Below are positions 1 to 10,089 of a DNA stretch of 64,000 bases, piece by piece. How positions within the stretch are numbered: the first letter of the stretch is position 1; every line of letters starts with the position of its first letter. This DNA comes from Oscillospiraceae bacterium (lineage in GTDB: Bacteria; Bacillota; Clostridia; Oscillospirales; Ruminococcaceae), in assembly GCA_017461565.1 (NCBI GenBank), contig JAFTXQ010000004.1:1-64000 (forward strand). The letters are read 5' to 3'. The position numbers were made by a program, and so were the translations under genes. A model generated the notes under the pieces. It was not told the origin of the DNA, did not search any database, and saw nothing but the letters and a program-made list of their open reading frames with translations.

Positions 1-1341
1 CGTCTGGAAACATCTCCCGAAGATATCACAGGTATGAAGGCTTCTCAGGGTATCCTGACAGTACGTGGCGGTATGACATCTCACGCAGCAGTAGTTGCTC
101 GTGGTATGGGTACATGCTGCGTATCCGGTTGCGGCGACATCAAGATGGATGAAGACAACAAGCAGTTCACACTGGCTGGCAAGACATACCACGAGGGCGA
201 TTGCATCTCCATCGACGGTACAACAGGTAACATCTACGATGGCCTTATCCCCACTGTAGACGCTACAATCGCTGGCGAGTTCGGCAGAATCATGGCTTGG
301 GCTGACAAGTACAGAGTTCTGAAGGTTAGAACAAACGCTGATACACCCGCTGACGCTAAGAAGGCTCGTGAGCTGGGCGCTGAGGGTATCGGTCTCTGCC
401 GTACAGAGCACATGTTCTTCGAGGCTGACAGAATCGCTGCATTCCGTGAGATGATCTGTGCTGATACAGTTGAAGAGCGTGAGGCTGCTCTTGCTAAGAT
501 CGAGCCCATCCAGCAGGCTGACTTCGAGGCTCTCTACGAAGCACTCGAGGGTAACCCTGTAACAATCAGATTCCTCGATCCTCCTCTGCACGAATTCGTT
601 CCCACAGAAGAGGCTGACATCGCTGCTCTTGCTGCTGCACAGGGCAAGTCTGTACAGGCTATCAAGGATATCATCGCATCTCTCCACGAGTTTAACCCCA
701 TGATGGGTCACCGTGGATGCCGTCTCGCTGTAACATACCCCGAGATCGCTAAGATGCAGACAGCTGCTGTTATCAAGGCTGCTATCAATGTTAAGAAGGC
801 TCATCCCGACTGGAACCTCGTTCCCGAGATCATGATCCCCCTCGTTGGCGAGATCAAGGAGCTGAAGTTCGTTAAGGATGTAGTTGTTAAGACTGCTGAC
901 GCTGTTATCGCTGAGGCTGGTGTTGAGCTGAAGTACGAAGTTGGTACAATGATCGAGATTCCTCGTGCAGCTCTGACCGCTGACGATATCGCTAAGGAAG
1001 CTGAGTTCTTCTGCTTCGGTACAAACGACCTGACACAGATGACATACGGCTTCTCCAGAGATGACGCAGGCAAGTTCCTGAACGCTTACTATGATACAAA
1101 GATCTTCGAGAACGATCCCTTCGCTAAGCTCGACCAGATCGGCGTTGGTAAGCTGATGGAGACAGCTATCAAGCTTGGTAAGGCTACACGTCCTGAGCTC
1201 CACGTAGGTATCTGCGGCGAGCACGGTGGCGACCCCTCCTCTGTTGAGTTCTGCCACAAGCTTGGTCTGACATACGTTTCCTGCTCTCCCTTCCGTGTTC
1301 CGATCGCTAGACTGGCTGCTGCACAGGCTGCACTCAGATAA
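1..1341 (+). CDS. ppdK: Pyruvate, phosphate dikinase, C-terminal part (5' end outside window)
   Basis: Interconverts pyruvate + ATP + Pi and PEP + AMP + PPi in the cytoplasm. The frame is open from base 1, so the N-terminal ATP-grasp half lies upstream; about 446 of the usual 870-890 residues are present. The phosphohistidine segment reads GGMTSHAAVVARGMG, with the His that carries phosphate between the active sites. The PEP/pyruvate-binding TIM barrel follows, with LCRTEHMF, GHRGCRL, EIPRAAL, FGTNDLTQM and the C-terminal GICGEHGGDP that holds the catalytic Cys. The protein ends normally. It stands alone, facing the ATP synthase operon tail to tail, with a hairpin terminator about 130 bases downstream. 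Confidence 0.97.
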   Translation, partial: RLETSPEDITGMKASQGILTVRGGMTSHAAVVARGMGTCCVSGCGDIKMDEDNKQFTLAGKTYHEGDCISIDGTTGNIYDGLIPTVDATIAGEFGRIMAWADKYRVLKVRTNADTPADAKKARELGAEGIGLCRTEHMFFEADRIAAFREMICADTVEEREAALAKIEPIQQADFEALYEALEGNPVTIRFLDPPLHEFVPTEEADIAALAAAQGKSVQAIKDIIASLHEFNPMMGHRGCRLAVTYPEIAKMQTAAVIKAAINVKKAHPDWNLVPEIMIPLVGEIKELKFVKDVVVKTADAVIAEAGVELKYEVGTMIEIPRAALTADDIAKEAEFFCFGTNDLTQMTYGFSRDDAGKFLNAYYDTKIFENDPFAKLDQIGVGKLMETAIKLGKATRPELHVGICGEHGGDPSSVEFCHKLGLTYVSCSPFRVPIARLAAAQAALR

Positions 1342-1469
1342 AGATAAGCGAACACATTCAGCATAGGTTTTGACGAGGCAAAAAACCTTAGAAAAACCAC
1401 AGGCTCGTACCTGAGAAAAATCAATGGAACGACCTGACTGTTGATGTTTATACGGAATATTAAAACAAT

Positions 1470-1510
1470 AGCCCTCTCATTGCTGAAAAGTAATGAGAGG
1501 GCTTTGTTGT
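1470..1510 (+). terminator. Rho-independent terminator of ppdK
   Basis: A perfect 12-bp stem (agccctctcatt / aatgagagggct, positions 1470-1481 and 1492-1503) with a 10-base loop is followed by a T-rich tract. It lies on the coding strand downstream of ppdK. Confidence 0.85.
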
Positions 1511-1756
1511 GTTTGTGTACAATCATGATATTTATTTCATAATATAAATCCTTTTTCAAATATTACGAACACAATTTCAAAGAAACGCATTATTGCACCC
1601 CCAAAACCGCTTGACTATAATTCACCACCTGAAGCTGATAAAGCAGCCTTATTTTATAGCTCAGAATATGAGCAACCCGATATAGAACATACCTGCACCT
1701 GATATCGTACTAACCACACAATATGATCACTAAGCAAATTTCCCGAATGGTATACA

Positions 1757-1784
1757 AAACTCCCCCCGCAGTGCGGAGGGAGTC
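1757..1784 (-). terminator. Terminator of the ATP synthase operon
   Basis: On the minus strand an 11-bp GC-rich stem (actccctccgc / gcggggggagt, one G-T pair) with a 3-base loop ends in TTTT. It starts 5 bases after the atpC stop codon. Confidence 0.85.
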
Positions 1785-1788
1785 TTTA

Positions 1789-2190
1789 TTATCTGAATTT
1801 AGCCGCATTGATACGGTTAAGGGCACGTTTCAGTTTGTATTCCGCCATCTTGATCTGCTTGTCGCTCTGTGCGGATTTGATACGCTCCTCGGCAGTGTCC
1901 CTTGCTTGCTCGGCACGGTCCACGTCGATCTCGTCAGCCCATTCGCAGGAGTCTACAAGAACGACGGTCTTTTCACGGCTCACCTTGATGATGCCGCCCG
2001 ATGTCGCAGCGTGACGGAATTCACCGTCGATCATTATGCGCATCTGTCCTATACCCAGTGCTGCACAGTACGGCTCATGCCCGTTAAGGATACCAACGTC
2101 GCCGACGGTGGTGCGGACGATGATCTGTTCTGTCTCACCGTCGAAAAATTTCTTTTCGGGCGTTATGATCTCTAGCTTAAACGGAGTCAT
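1789..2190 (-). CDS. atpC: F-type ATP synthase epsilon subunit
   Basis: Central-stalk subunit of F1 that binds gamma and the c-ring and can inhibit hydrolysis through its C-terminal helices. At 133 residues it has the usual length: an N-terminal beta-sandwich (about 1-85, with the family segment VGDVGILNGHEPY) and a helical C-terminus (about 90-133, RAEQARDTAEERI). The start follows the ribosome site AAAGGA. It is the last gene of the operon, 32 bases after atpD, and is followed by a terminator. Confidence 0.96.
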   Translation of the reverse strand: MTPFKLEIITPEKKFFDGETEQIIVRTTVGDVGILNGHEPYCAALGIGQMRIMIDGEFRHAATSGGIIKVSREKTVVLVDSCEWADEIDVDRAEQARDTAEERIKSAQSDKQIKMAEYKLKRALNRINAAKFR

Positions 2191-2222
2191 CAGACCATTC
2201 CTTTCTTAAAGCTCTCGGGGCA

Positions 2223-3641
<1,419 letters not shown>

Positions 3642-3673
3642 TTAGTTGGAAATGCTGATCTGCATTACTGCTC

Positions 3674-4510
3674 TTATTCCAGAGCGTTTGCGCCGCCAAC
3701 GATCTCGGTCAGCTCCTGAGTGATGCTTGCCTGTCTTGCACGGTTGTACAGCAGCGACAGACTTGCTATCATTTCATCGGCGTTGTCGGTTGCGGATTCC
3801 ATAGCGGTCCTGCGTGCGCCCTGCTCGGAGGCGTAAGCCTCAACGATTGCACACTGCAAAAGGCTTGCTGTGAACTTTGGGACGATACGATTGAACACTG
3901 CCTCGGGAGAGGGGTCATAAGTCATCGTACCATAGTTCTCCAGCTTCTGGGTCTGCATGGGGAGCACAGCCATCTGCTGCGGCTCCTGCGTCAGGGAGGA
4001 TACGAACATTGTGTAGAAGAGCTGAACATCGTCCACCTCTCCGTTTCTGAACATATCCACTGCAATATTTGCAATATCAAATGCCTTTGTAGGCTTGATG
4101 TCCTCTGCTACATCCGCAAAGGAGCCTACCAGCTCATAGCCCCGCTTGGAAAAATATTCTATAGCTTTCTTTCCGATAGCGATGATCTTTGGTTTTACTG
4201 CGTCATTTTCATGGGCAGCAGCCGCCAGCTTAAGCACATTGGAGTTATAACCGCCCGCAAGACCTCTGTCGCCTGCAATAACAATGAAAAGACGATTTTT
4301 GATATCTCTTTTCTGTGTATAAACAGTGGAGAAGTCGATGTTTGCGGAGGCTATCTCGCACATGGAGCGGTAAAGCTCCGTGAAATAGGGACGTGCCTGC
4401 TCTGCACGGGCTTTTGCCTTACGCAGCTTGCTTGAGGATACCAGCTCCATCGCTTTGGTTATCTGACGGGTCGAGCCGACAGACTTTATGCGGCGCTTGA
4501 TATCCTTCAT
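3674..4510 (-). CDS. atpG: F-type ATP synthase gamma subunit
   Basis: The rotating central shaft of F1. It has the conserved N-terminal helix MKDIKRRIKSVGSTRQITKAMELV and the C-terminal helix ending ARQASITQELTEIVGGANALE; 278 residues from this ATG. The start is doubtful. The only good ribosome site (GGAGG, 4535-4539) is 24 bases from this ATG but 9 bases from an in-frame ATA at 4523-4525. Starting there would add five residues (ATA-A-S-G-N) and give an N-terminus like the MASGNMKDIK seen in related proteins. I list the ATG as the conservative start. Confidence 0.95.
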   Translation of the reverse strand: MKDIKRRIKSVGSTRQITKAMELVSSSKLRKAKARAEQARPYFTELYRSMCEIASANIDFSTVYTQKRDIKNRLFIVIAGDRGLAGGYNSNVLKLAAAAHENDAVKPKIIAIGKKAIEYFSKRGYELVGSFADVAEDIKPTKAFDIANIAVDMFRNGEVDDVQLFYTMFVSSLTQEPQQMAVLPMQTQKLENYGTMTYDPSPEAVFNRIVPKFTASLLQCAIVEAYASEQGARRTAMESATDNADEMIASLSLLYNRARQASITQELTEIVGGANALE

Positions 4511-4562
4511 ATTTCCGCTTGCTATGATATATCACCTCCATATTAGGATTGGTGTAGGATTA

Positions 4563-4691
4563 TCACTGAATGTTTTCCTCGGTAGTGATATACTTAACCT
4601 TTTTTTCAAGATACAGCCATGCCACTGCCAGCGCAGTAACGATTGCAACTGTTGTAGAGATTATGCTTAATACAAAAGAAGCCAGTTTCAT
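4563..4691 (-). CDS. 42-residue single-pass membrane protein inside the atp operon
   Basis: Not a known ATP synthase subunit. The ORF begins with ATG 7 bases after a strong AAGGAG and reads MKLASFVLSIISTTVAIVTA (first 20 residues), then a hydrophobic stretch to about residue 28 and a charged tail (LEKKVKYITTEENIQ). This predicts one N-terminal transmembrane helix with a short soluble tail. It lies 17 bases after atpA and 37 bases before the possible ATA start of atpG, on the same strand, so it is almost certainly co-transcribed. Whether it is translated is inferred from the ribosome site and the uninterrupted frame. I do not recognise a family. Confidence 0.65.
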   Translation of the reverse strand: MKLASFVLSIISTTVAIVTALAVAWLYLEKKVKYITTEENIQ

Positions 4692-4708
4692 TTCAATACT
4701 CCTTCCGA

Positions 4709-6217
4709 TCAACCCGCATAGGATGCAGCGAAGCTTGTGAGAACTTCCTTTACTGCCTCTTCGTTCTCGGGAGTCATTACCTTTTCGTTTCTGATGCTCT
4801 CGAGTATCTCGGGCTTGTTTTCCTTGATATGGGAAATAAGATCCTTCTGGTACTGCTTGATGCTCTCAAGCTCAATAGTAGCAAGGTAGTTATTGATTAC
4901 CGCATAGATAATAACGACCTGCTCCTCAACTGCGAGAGGAGAATTCTGATCCTGCTTCAGTACCTCAACGATACGCTCACCCTTTGCAAGACGGTCCTTG
5001 GTATCCTTATCAAGGTCCGAACCGAACTGTGCGAAGGACTGAAGCTCTCTGTACTGAGAGTAGTCAAGCTTTAATGTACCGGAAACCTTCTTCATCGCCT
5101 TGATCTGTGCGTTACCGCCTACACGGGATACCGAGATACCGGGGTTTACTGCGGGGCGGACGCCTGCGTTGAACAGCTCGGACTCAAGGTAGATCTGACC
5201 ATCGGTGATGGAGATTACGTTTGTAGGAATATATGCGGAAACGTCGCCTGCCTGTGTCTCGATAATGGGAAGCGCAGTCAGCGAGCCACCGCCGTAGTTT
5301 GCATTAAGACGTGCTGCACGCTCAAGAAGTCTTGAGTGCAGGTAGAATACGTCGCCGGGGAACGCCTCACGTCCCGGGGGTCTCTTAAGCAGCAGGGAAA
5401 GTGTTCTGTAAGCCACTGCGTGCTTGGAAAGGTCATCATATACCACAAGAACATCCTTGCCCTTGTCCATGAAGTATTCACCCATGGTACAACCGGAATA
5501 GGGTGCGATATACTGAAGAGGAGCAAGCTCCGAAGCAGTTGCGGATACAACGATGGTGTAATCCAGTGCATTGTTTGCACGAAGCTGCTCAACAACGCCT
5601 GCAACTGTGGAGTTCTTCTGACCGATAGCAACGTAGATGCAGATAACATCCTTATCGTGCTGGTTGATGATTGTATCGATAGCGATAGCAGTCTTACCTG
5701 TCTGTCTGTCGCCGATTATCAGCTCACGCTGACCTCTGCCTATCGGGATCATGCTGTCGATAGCCTTGATACCTGTCTGGAGAGGTACGTTTACGGGCTC
5801 TCTTGTGATGATACCGGAAGCGATCTTCTCGATGGGGCGGATCTCCTTGGAAAGGATAGGACCCTTACCGTCAATGGGCTGACCCAGTGCGTTTACAACA
5901 CGGCCGAGAAGCTCTTCGCCGACAGGAACGGATACGATATTGCCTGTACGCTTTACTGTGTCGCCTTCCTTGATGCCTGCGTCGGAACCGAGCATTACTG
6001 CGCCGACAAAGTCCTGCTCAAGGTTGAGCGCCATGCACTGAACGCCGTTCTCGAACTCGAGAAGCTCGTTGATCATGCACTTTTCCAGGCCGTGGATACG
6101 CACGATACCGTCACCGACGGTTACTACCGTACCGATATCCGCAAGCTGGATCTTTGCGTTGTAGTTTTTGATACGGGACTTGATAAGACCCGTTATTTCA
6201 TCGGGGCGTAAATCCAT
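4709..6217 (-). CDS. atpA: F-type ATP synthase alpha subunit
   Basis: Non-catalytic nucleotide-binding subunit of F1 that contributes the arginine finger to the beta active site. At 502 residues it is full length: N-terminal beta-barrel (to about 95), nucleotide-binding domain with Walker [12 protein letters not shown] (about 169-179), and the signature [17 protein letters not shown] carrying the arginine finger. The ATG follows AAAGGGATG. It is followed by the small membrane ORF at 4563-4691 and not directly by atpG. Confidence 0.98.
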   Translation of the reverse strand: MDLRPDEITGLIKSRIKNYNAKIQLADIGTVVTVGDGIVRIHGLEKCMINELLEFENGVQCMALNLEQDFVGAVMLGSDAGIKEGDTVKRTGNIVSVPVGEELLGRVVNALGQPIDGKGPILSKEIRPIEKIASGIITREPVNVPLQTGIKAIDSMIPIGRGQRELIIGDRQTGKTAIAIDTIINQHDKDVICIYVAIGQKNSTVAGVVEQLRANNALDYTIVVSATASELAPLQYIAPYSGCTMGEYFMDKGKDVLVVYDDLSKHAVAYRTLSLLLKRPPGREAFPGDVFYLHSRLLERAARLNANYGGGSLTALPIIETQAGDVSAYIPTNVISITDGQIYLESELFNAGVRPAVNPGISVSRVGGNAQIKAMKKVSGTLKLDYSQYRELQSFAQFGSDLDKDTKDRLAKGERIVEVLKQDQNSPLAVEEQVVIIYAVINNYLATIELESIKQYQKDLISHIKENKPEILESIRNEKVMTPENEEAVKEVLTSFAASYAG

Positions 6218-6247
6218 TACTACATCCCTTTCTTATTTATTTTGTTT

Positions 6248-6799
6248 TTATGCGATGACGGAGCCAAGCTCGTTCTTTATCGCATTGAGTCTTGCTCTGA
6301 CGCTGCCGTCATAGCGGGTGCTGCCATAGTCTATCACGATACCGCCGATGATGGAGGGGTCAAGCTGTTCCTTTACGGAAACCTTCATGCCTGTCACCTC
6401 GGACATTCTTGCGATTATCTTTCTGCGCATATCCTCGGAAAGGGGAGCACTTGTCGTAACGACTATCTCAGCTATCTTGAAATGCTGATTGTACTTCGCA
6501 CGGAAGTTATTAACTATGCCATCGAAGCAGCCGAACCTCGAGCGTTCAGCAAGAACGCACAGCATATTTCCTGTATACTCGGAAATATTACCGCTTTCGA
6601 TGATCTCTCGTATAAGCGCCAGCTTTTCTTCTACGGATACCGTTGGGGTCCCCATAAGCTTTTCAAACGCGGGATTTTCCGAAAAGATGCCGCTGAGAGC
6701 GGTAAGCTCGCCGAAAATACCTTCAAGCTTGTCAGGGCATTCCTCAAGGCACAGCTCGAAAAACGCCTCGCCGTATACCTTTTCTGCCTTGTCGTTCAT
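6248..6799 (-). CDS. atpH: F-type ATP synthase delta subunit
   Basis: Peripheral-stalk subunit linking the top of F1 (alpha) to the b dimer. The 183 residues from ATG 6799 begin MNDKAEKVYGEAFFELC, the usual helical N-terminal domain. The C-terminal part VKEQLDPSIIGGIVIDYGSTRYDGSVRARLN is the family signature. The frame extends upstream to 6847, but that start would overlap atpF and lacks a ribosome site. GGAG lies 7 bases before 6799, so I chose it. Gene order b-delta-alpha is standard. Confidence 0.95.
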   Translation of the reverse strand: MNDKAEKVYGEAFFELCLEECPDKLEGIFGELTALSGIFSENPAFEKLMGTPTVSVEEKLALIREIIESGNISEYTGNMLCVLAERSRFGCFDGIVNNFRAKYNQHFKIAEIVVTTSAPLSEDMRRKIIARMSEVTGMKVSVKEQLDPSIIGGIVIDYGSTRYDGSVRARLNAIKNELGSVIA

Positions 6800-6833
6800 A
6801 TAAAATCTCCGTTGGTTGTATTCGGCAGTGGGA

Positions 6834-7391
6834 TCACTCGTCCGCACCGACGTTAACTAAGAAGTTGGAGATGATCTCCTCGTTATCCTTTGCAGAGATC
6901 TCCTTCTCAACGACCTTGGTCGCAGCAAGAATAACGATATCGGAAATTTCATCCTTGATCTCATTCATAGCACGCTTCTTGTCACGCTCGATAGCCTCTT
7001 CGGCCTTTACTCTTATCTCAGCAGCCTTGCTGTTTGCTTCGGAAATGATCTCTTCCTCACGTGCCTGCGCCCTTGCGGTAGCCTGCTTCATGATCTCGGC
7101 AGCCTCACTCTTTGCCTCGGCCAGTCTTTCGAGATATTCCTGCTCAGTCTTCTGTGCGGATTCCTTTGCGGCCTGTGCCTCGGCGATCTCCTTTGCGGCG
7201 ATCTCCTTACGCTGATCCAGGATGTTGCATACGGGCTTGTACAGGAAGAATCTGAAAATAAGGAAGATGATGAGCGCGTTGATAAGTGTGAATATGATTG
7301 TTGTGGGATTGATAGAAACCAGAGCTTCGTACCACTCACGTGATGCTGCAGCTTCTACCGCTCCGGAAGCCTCGCTGATCAGATTCAGCAT
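6834..7391 (-). CDS. atpF: F-type ATP synthase b subunit
   Basis: Membrane-anchored peripheral stalk. The 185 residues hold one transmembrane helix near the N-terminus (about residues 28-52, TIIFTLINALIIFLIFRFFL). A long charged, heptad-rich coiled coil rich in Ala, Glu and Lys follows (about 60-170), which dimerises and holds the delta subunit. A strong AAGGAG lies 9 bases before the ATG. It follows atpE after 42 bases. Confidence 0.95.
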   Translation of the reverse strand: MLNLISEASGAVEAAASREWYEALVSINPTTIIFTLINALIIFLIFRFFLYKPVCNILDQRKEIAAKEIAEAQAAKESAQKTEQEYLERLAEAKSEAAEIMKQATARAQAREEEIISEANSKAAEIRVKAEEAIERDKKRAMNEIKDEISDIVILAATKVVEKEISAKDNEEIISNFLVNVGADE

Positions 7392-7433
7392 ATCGCTATA
7401 CTCCTTCCTTTATGCTTTATTTTACGTTTCGGA

Positions 7434-7745
<312 letters not shown>

Positions 7746-7793
7746 TTATTTTGCTTGTATATTACTCCCGAAAGGGAAATATATCCTTTTGGT

Positions 7794-8528
7794 TTACTCA
7801 CACTCCGCGTTGGAGATGTAGGACATTGTGAGCATTGTAAAGATGTATGCCTGGATCACTCCCGAGAAGATGTCGAAATAGAGCGATGCCACTGCGGGGA
7901 TGAGCACGGCAAAATTGCCGAGGGCAAAGTAGATAAGACCGCCGATTACCATACCTGCAACCATGTTACCGAAAAGACGGAGCGCCATGGATACGGGGTT
8001 GGATATCTCGCCGATGATATTGGACGGAAGCATGAAAGGCAGCGGGTCGATAAACGCCTTAAGATAGCCTTTAAGCTTACCGGTCTTGGCACGATTGTAC
8101 TGCGTCATGAAGAACGTTATGATCGCAAGGGTCGCTGTTACCGAAACATCTGCCGTGGGGGCTCTCAGACCCACAAGGCTTATCAGGTTGCACAGTATAA
8201 CATATACGATCAGAATGCCGATATAGGGCTTGTAGGACTTGTATTTCTCGCCCATACTGCCATCTACCATATCATTTACAAACGTAACGAGCCATTCCGC
8301 AAGTGCCTGTCGGCGTGTTGTAGGGATGACCTTAAGTCCCGTACCGAGGACGAGGCAGATAACAAGTATTATCAGCATTACGATCCACTGTACGATCACT
8401 GATTCGGTAAGGTTCCATGTCATACCGAACATTTCCCAGCTTGCAACTATCAGCGGGCCGCTGACGGTAAAAGCGTTCTGGGTGGCTTCTGCAGCCGCTT
8501 CGGATGCCATTAGCATAGCTGTTGGCAT
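7794..8528 (-). CDS. atpB: F-type ATP synthase a subunit
   Basis: Stator membrane subunit carrying the ion half-channels. 244 residues with five to six hydrophobic helices. The essential Arg sits in the fourth long helix, in NPVSMALRLFGNMVAG. The final helix has the family pattern SGVIQAYIFTMLTMSYISNA. The ATG is preceded by AGGAGG. It is the first core subunit of the operon and follows the AtpI-like gene after 66 bases. Confidence 0.96.
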   Translation of the reverse strand: MPTAMLMASEAAAEATQNAFTVSGPLIVASWEMFGMTWNLTESVIVQWIVMLIILVICLVLGTGLKVIPTTRRQALAEWLVTFVNDMVDGSMGEKYKSYKPYIGILIVYVILCNLISLVGLRAPTADVSVTATLAIITFFMTQYNRAKTGKLKGYLKAFIDPLPFMLPSNIIGEISNPVSMALRLFGNMVAGMVIGGLIYFALGNFAVLIPAVASLYFDIFSGVIQAYIFTMLTMSYISNAECE

Positions 8529-8594
8529 TGAATATCAGTCCTCCTTTTCAGGCGTTTTGCGCCTTTATATAAACCATGCGCAGCATGGGATATA

Positions 8595-8996
8595 TCAGTT
8601 GTCTTTTTCCCTGAACGTACGGATAGTAATAACTATCTTAGGGAACAGCAGCGGTATTATTGCTGTAAACAGATTAATGAACGGTACAAGCGCCGCTATC
8701 GACATAGCTGCAAACAGACCGAGATACCTGATACAGTACATCGTGTTCATATATGTCTGTGCGGCTTTTGCGTTCTTTTTTACTGCTATCTGAGCTGTAA
8801 TGCCCAGAATATAGAAGTTAAGCACACAGACGATGTTACCGAAAATTGCGCCTGTTATCAGGGTATAATCAAATCCCAGCGCAAAGAACAGTACCAGGAC
8901 TATTGCAAAATATGCTGCGTTTACCACAAGATAATAGGGCAGCAGCGAACGCATCTCCTGTGTTATTATATCGTTTTTCCTTGCTGCCATACTCAC
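8595..8996 (-). CDS. AtpI-like ATP synthase assembly protein
   Basis: 133 residues with four predicted membrane helices (about 20-40, 44-66, 86-104, 106-124), placed immediately upstream of atpB, the classic position of subunit I (atpI), thought to help c-ring assembly. The sequence fits the loosely conserved ATP-synthase-I family. The start codon is GTG at 8996, directly after the TGA of the preceding gene (TGA-GTG), or ATG 8990 two codons on. There is no clear ribosome site, which suggests translational coupling. Confidence 0.8.
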   Translation of the reverse strand: MSMAARKNDIITQEMRSLLPYYLVVNAAYFAIVLVLFFALGFDYTLITGAIFGNIVCVLNFYILGITAQIAVKKNAKAAQTYMNTMYCIRYLGLFAAMSIAALVPFINLFTAIIPLLFPKIVITIRTFREKDN

Positions 8997-9287
8997 TCAC
9001 TTGTAGTCATCGTAATAGTCGTTGTCCTCACGGCTGTTGAAGCTTTTGGGTGCTTTGTCGTTGTCCTTGCCGTACATCCTTATAAGCTTGCCCAGCTGCG
9101 AAATTCCGCCGCCAAGCATAAAAACTATCCCGAGTATGATACATATCACCATAGCCCAGTCGGGCCAGTCAAAATGCTCTGAAGCATAATAGCCGCCTAC
9201 GATAAACACTAACAGCGGACAAATTATCGAAAAAGCTACCTGACTGGCAACAGCGTAGACAGCAAGCGGATTTTGTTTTTTTGCCAT
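8997..9287 (-). CDS. AtpZ/AtpI family small membrane protein
   Basis: 96 residues with two hydrophobic helices (about 10-32 and 42-62) and a charged, acidic and tyrosine-rich C-terminal tail (NSREDNDYYDDYK). Size, topology and position at the head of the atp genes match the AtpZ-like family (F0F1-ATPase subunit, AtpI/AtpZ), which has been linked to ion channelling or assembly of F0. It starts 1 base after the stop of the upstream gene and its own stop abuts the next start, so translation is probably coupled. Confidence 0.75.
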   Translation of the reverse strand: MAKKQNPLAVYAVASQVAFSIICPLLVFIVGGYYASEHFDWPDWAMVICIILGIVFMLGGGISQLGKLIRMYGKDNDKAPKSFNSREDNDYYDDYK

Positions 9288-9288
9288 A

Positions 9289-10065
9289 TCAGTATCTGAA
9301 TGCGGTCAGACGCCAGTCCTCACCATTCTTTATCATGGACATCTCAAGGATGGAGTCCTTGTCAGCGTCAGTAACAGTTTCGGGATCAAGTCCATCGAGA
9401 TATACAACGAGCTTGCACTCGGTCTCGGAGAGGGGGGTAACTGCGATGCGACAGCTCGACCAGTCCTTTGTATAGTTCTCGGCAGGTTTGAACTTTTCGC
9501 TTATACCCAGAACATACTCGGTCTTATATTGTACGCTGCCATCAGAGGTGTCCTCGGGTTCCGCTTCAGCAGTAGCCTCGGAAGTGCCGGGAAGCGGCTT
9601 TTCAACCTTAACAAGCTTTTCACGGTTCTGATACACCGCAAGACCGCTGCCGTCAACATCAGTGAGTATGCGAAGTGCCTCCTCAGGCGTATACACGGAT
9701 TTCACAAGCGCCTGTATCTGTTCGAGAGAAGTAAACTCAGTACTGCTGACAGTATAGAGTCCGTCCTCAGGGCGGTTACCGTAAGGCTCGTCCAGATGAT
9801 CAAGACCCTGCGTAACGAACAATCTTACCACACGATAGCTTGCCGCAACCAGATCGTGAGCGGCGTAGGTACATTCGCTGATAAGCTCCTGCGTAGGCTT
9901 GAAGGACGTGTCAGAAACGGAAGCTCCGCCGTTCTGCGCCTCGGAATTATTGTTATCGTTATCTCCCGTCATTATCAGTATTGCCGCTACGGCAAGACCG
10001 ATAGCAAGTACCGCAACGATGATAGTGGAAATAAGCGGAGCGAGAGATTGTTTTTGTTTGCTCAT
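9289..10065 (-). CDS. Membrane-anchored extracytoplasmic protein of unknown function
   Basis: 258 residues. A short basic N-terminus precedes one transmembrane helix (about 11-33), then an Asn/Asp/Ser-rich linker (NDNNNSE) and a soluble domain expected outside the cell. No Cys follows the helix, so it is not a lipoprotein. The C-terminal end (LEMSMIKNGEDWRLTAFRY) resembles the last strands of NTF2-like or IseA-like folds, but I cannot assign a family. It lies 24 bases after the bactofilin gene and 1 base before the AtpZ-like gene, so it shares the atp transcript. Confidence 0.8.
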   Translation of the reverse strand: MSKQKQSLAPLISTIIVAVLAIGLAVAAILIMTGDNDNNNSEAQNGGASVSDTSFKPTQELISECTYAAHDLVAASYRVVRLFVTQGLDHLDEPYGNRPEDGLYTVSSTEFTSLEQIQALVKSVYTPEEALRILTDVDGSGLAVYQNREKLVKVEKPLPGTSEATAEAEPEDTSDGSVQYKTEYVLGISEKFKPAENYTKDWSSCRIAVTPLSETECKLVVYLDGLDPETVTDADKDSILEMSMIKNGEDWRLTAFRY

Positions 10066-10089
10066 TGAAAAAACCTTTCAGACGGTGGA

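Larger units (their letters stand above)
1342..1788. other. Convergent intergenic region between ppdK and atpC
   Basis: 447 bases between two converging genes. It holds the ppdK terminator and the atp operon terminator. The rest (about 1511-1750) is AT-rich with no start codon preceded by a ribosome site and no recognisable motif. Open frames here are short and lack coding character. Confidence 0.6.

Noticed and set aside
9289..10065. IseA-type autolysin inhibitor
   Set aside because: The C-terminal strands and location near a wall enzyme are suggestive, but no defining motif is visible; left as unknown.
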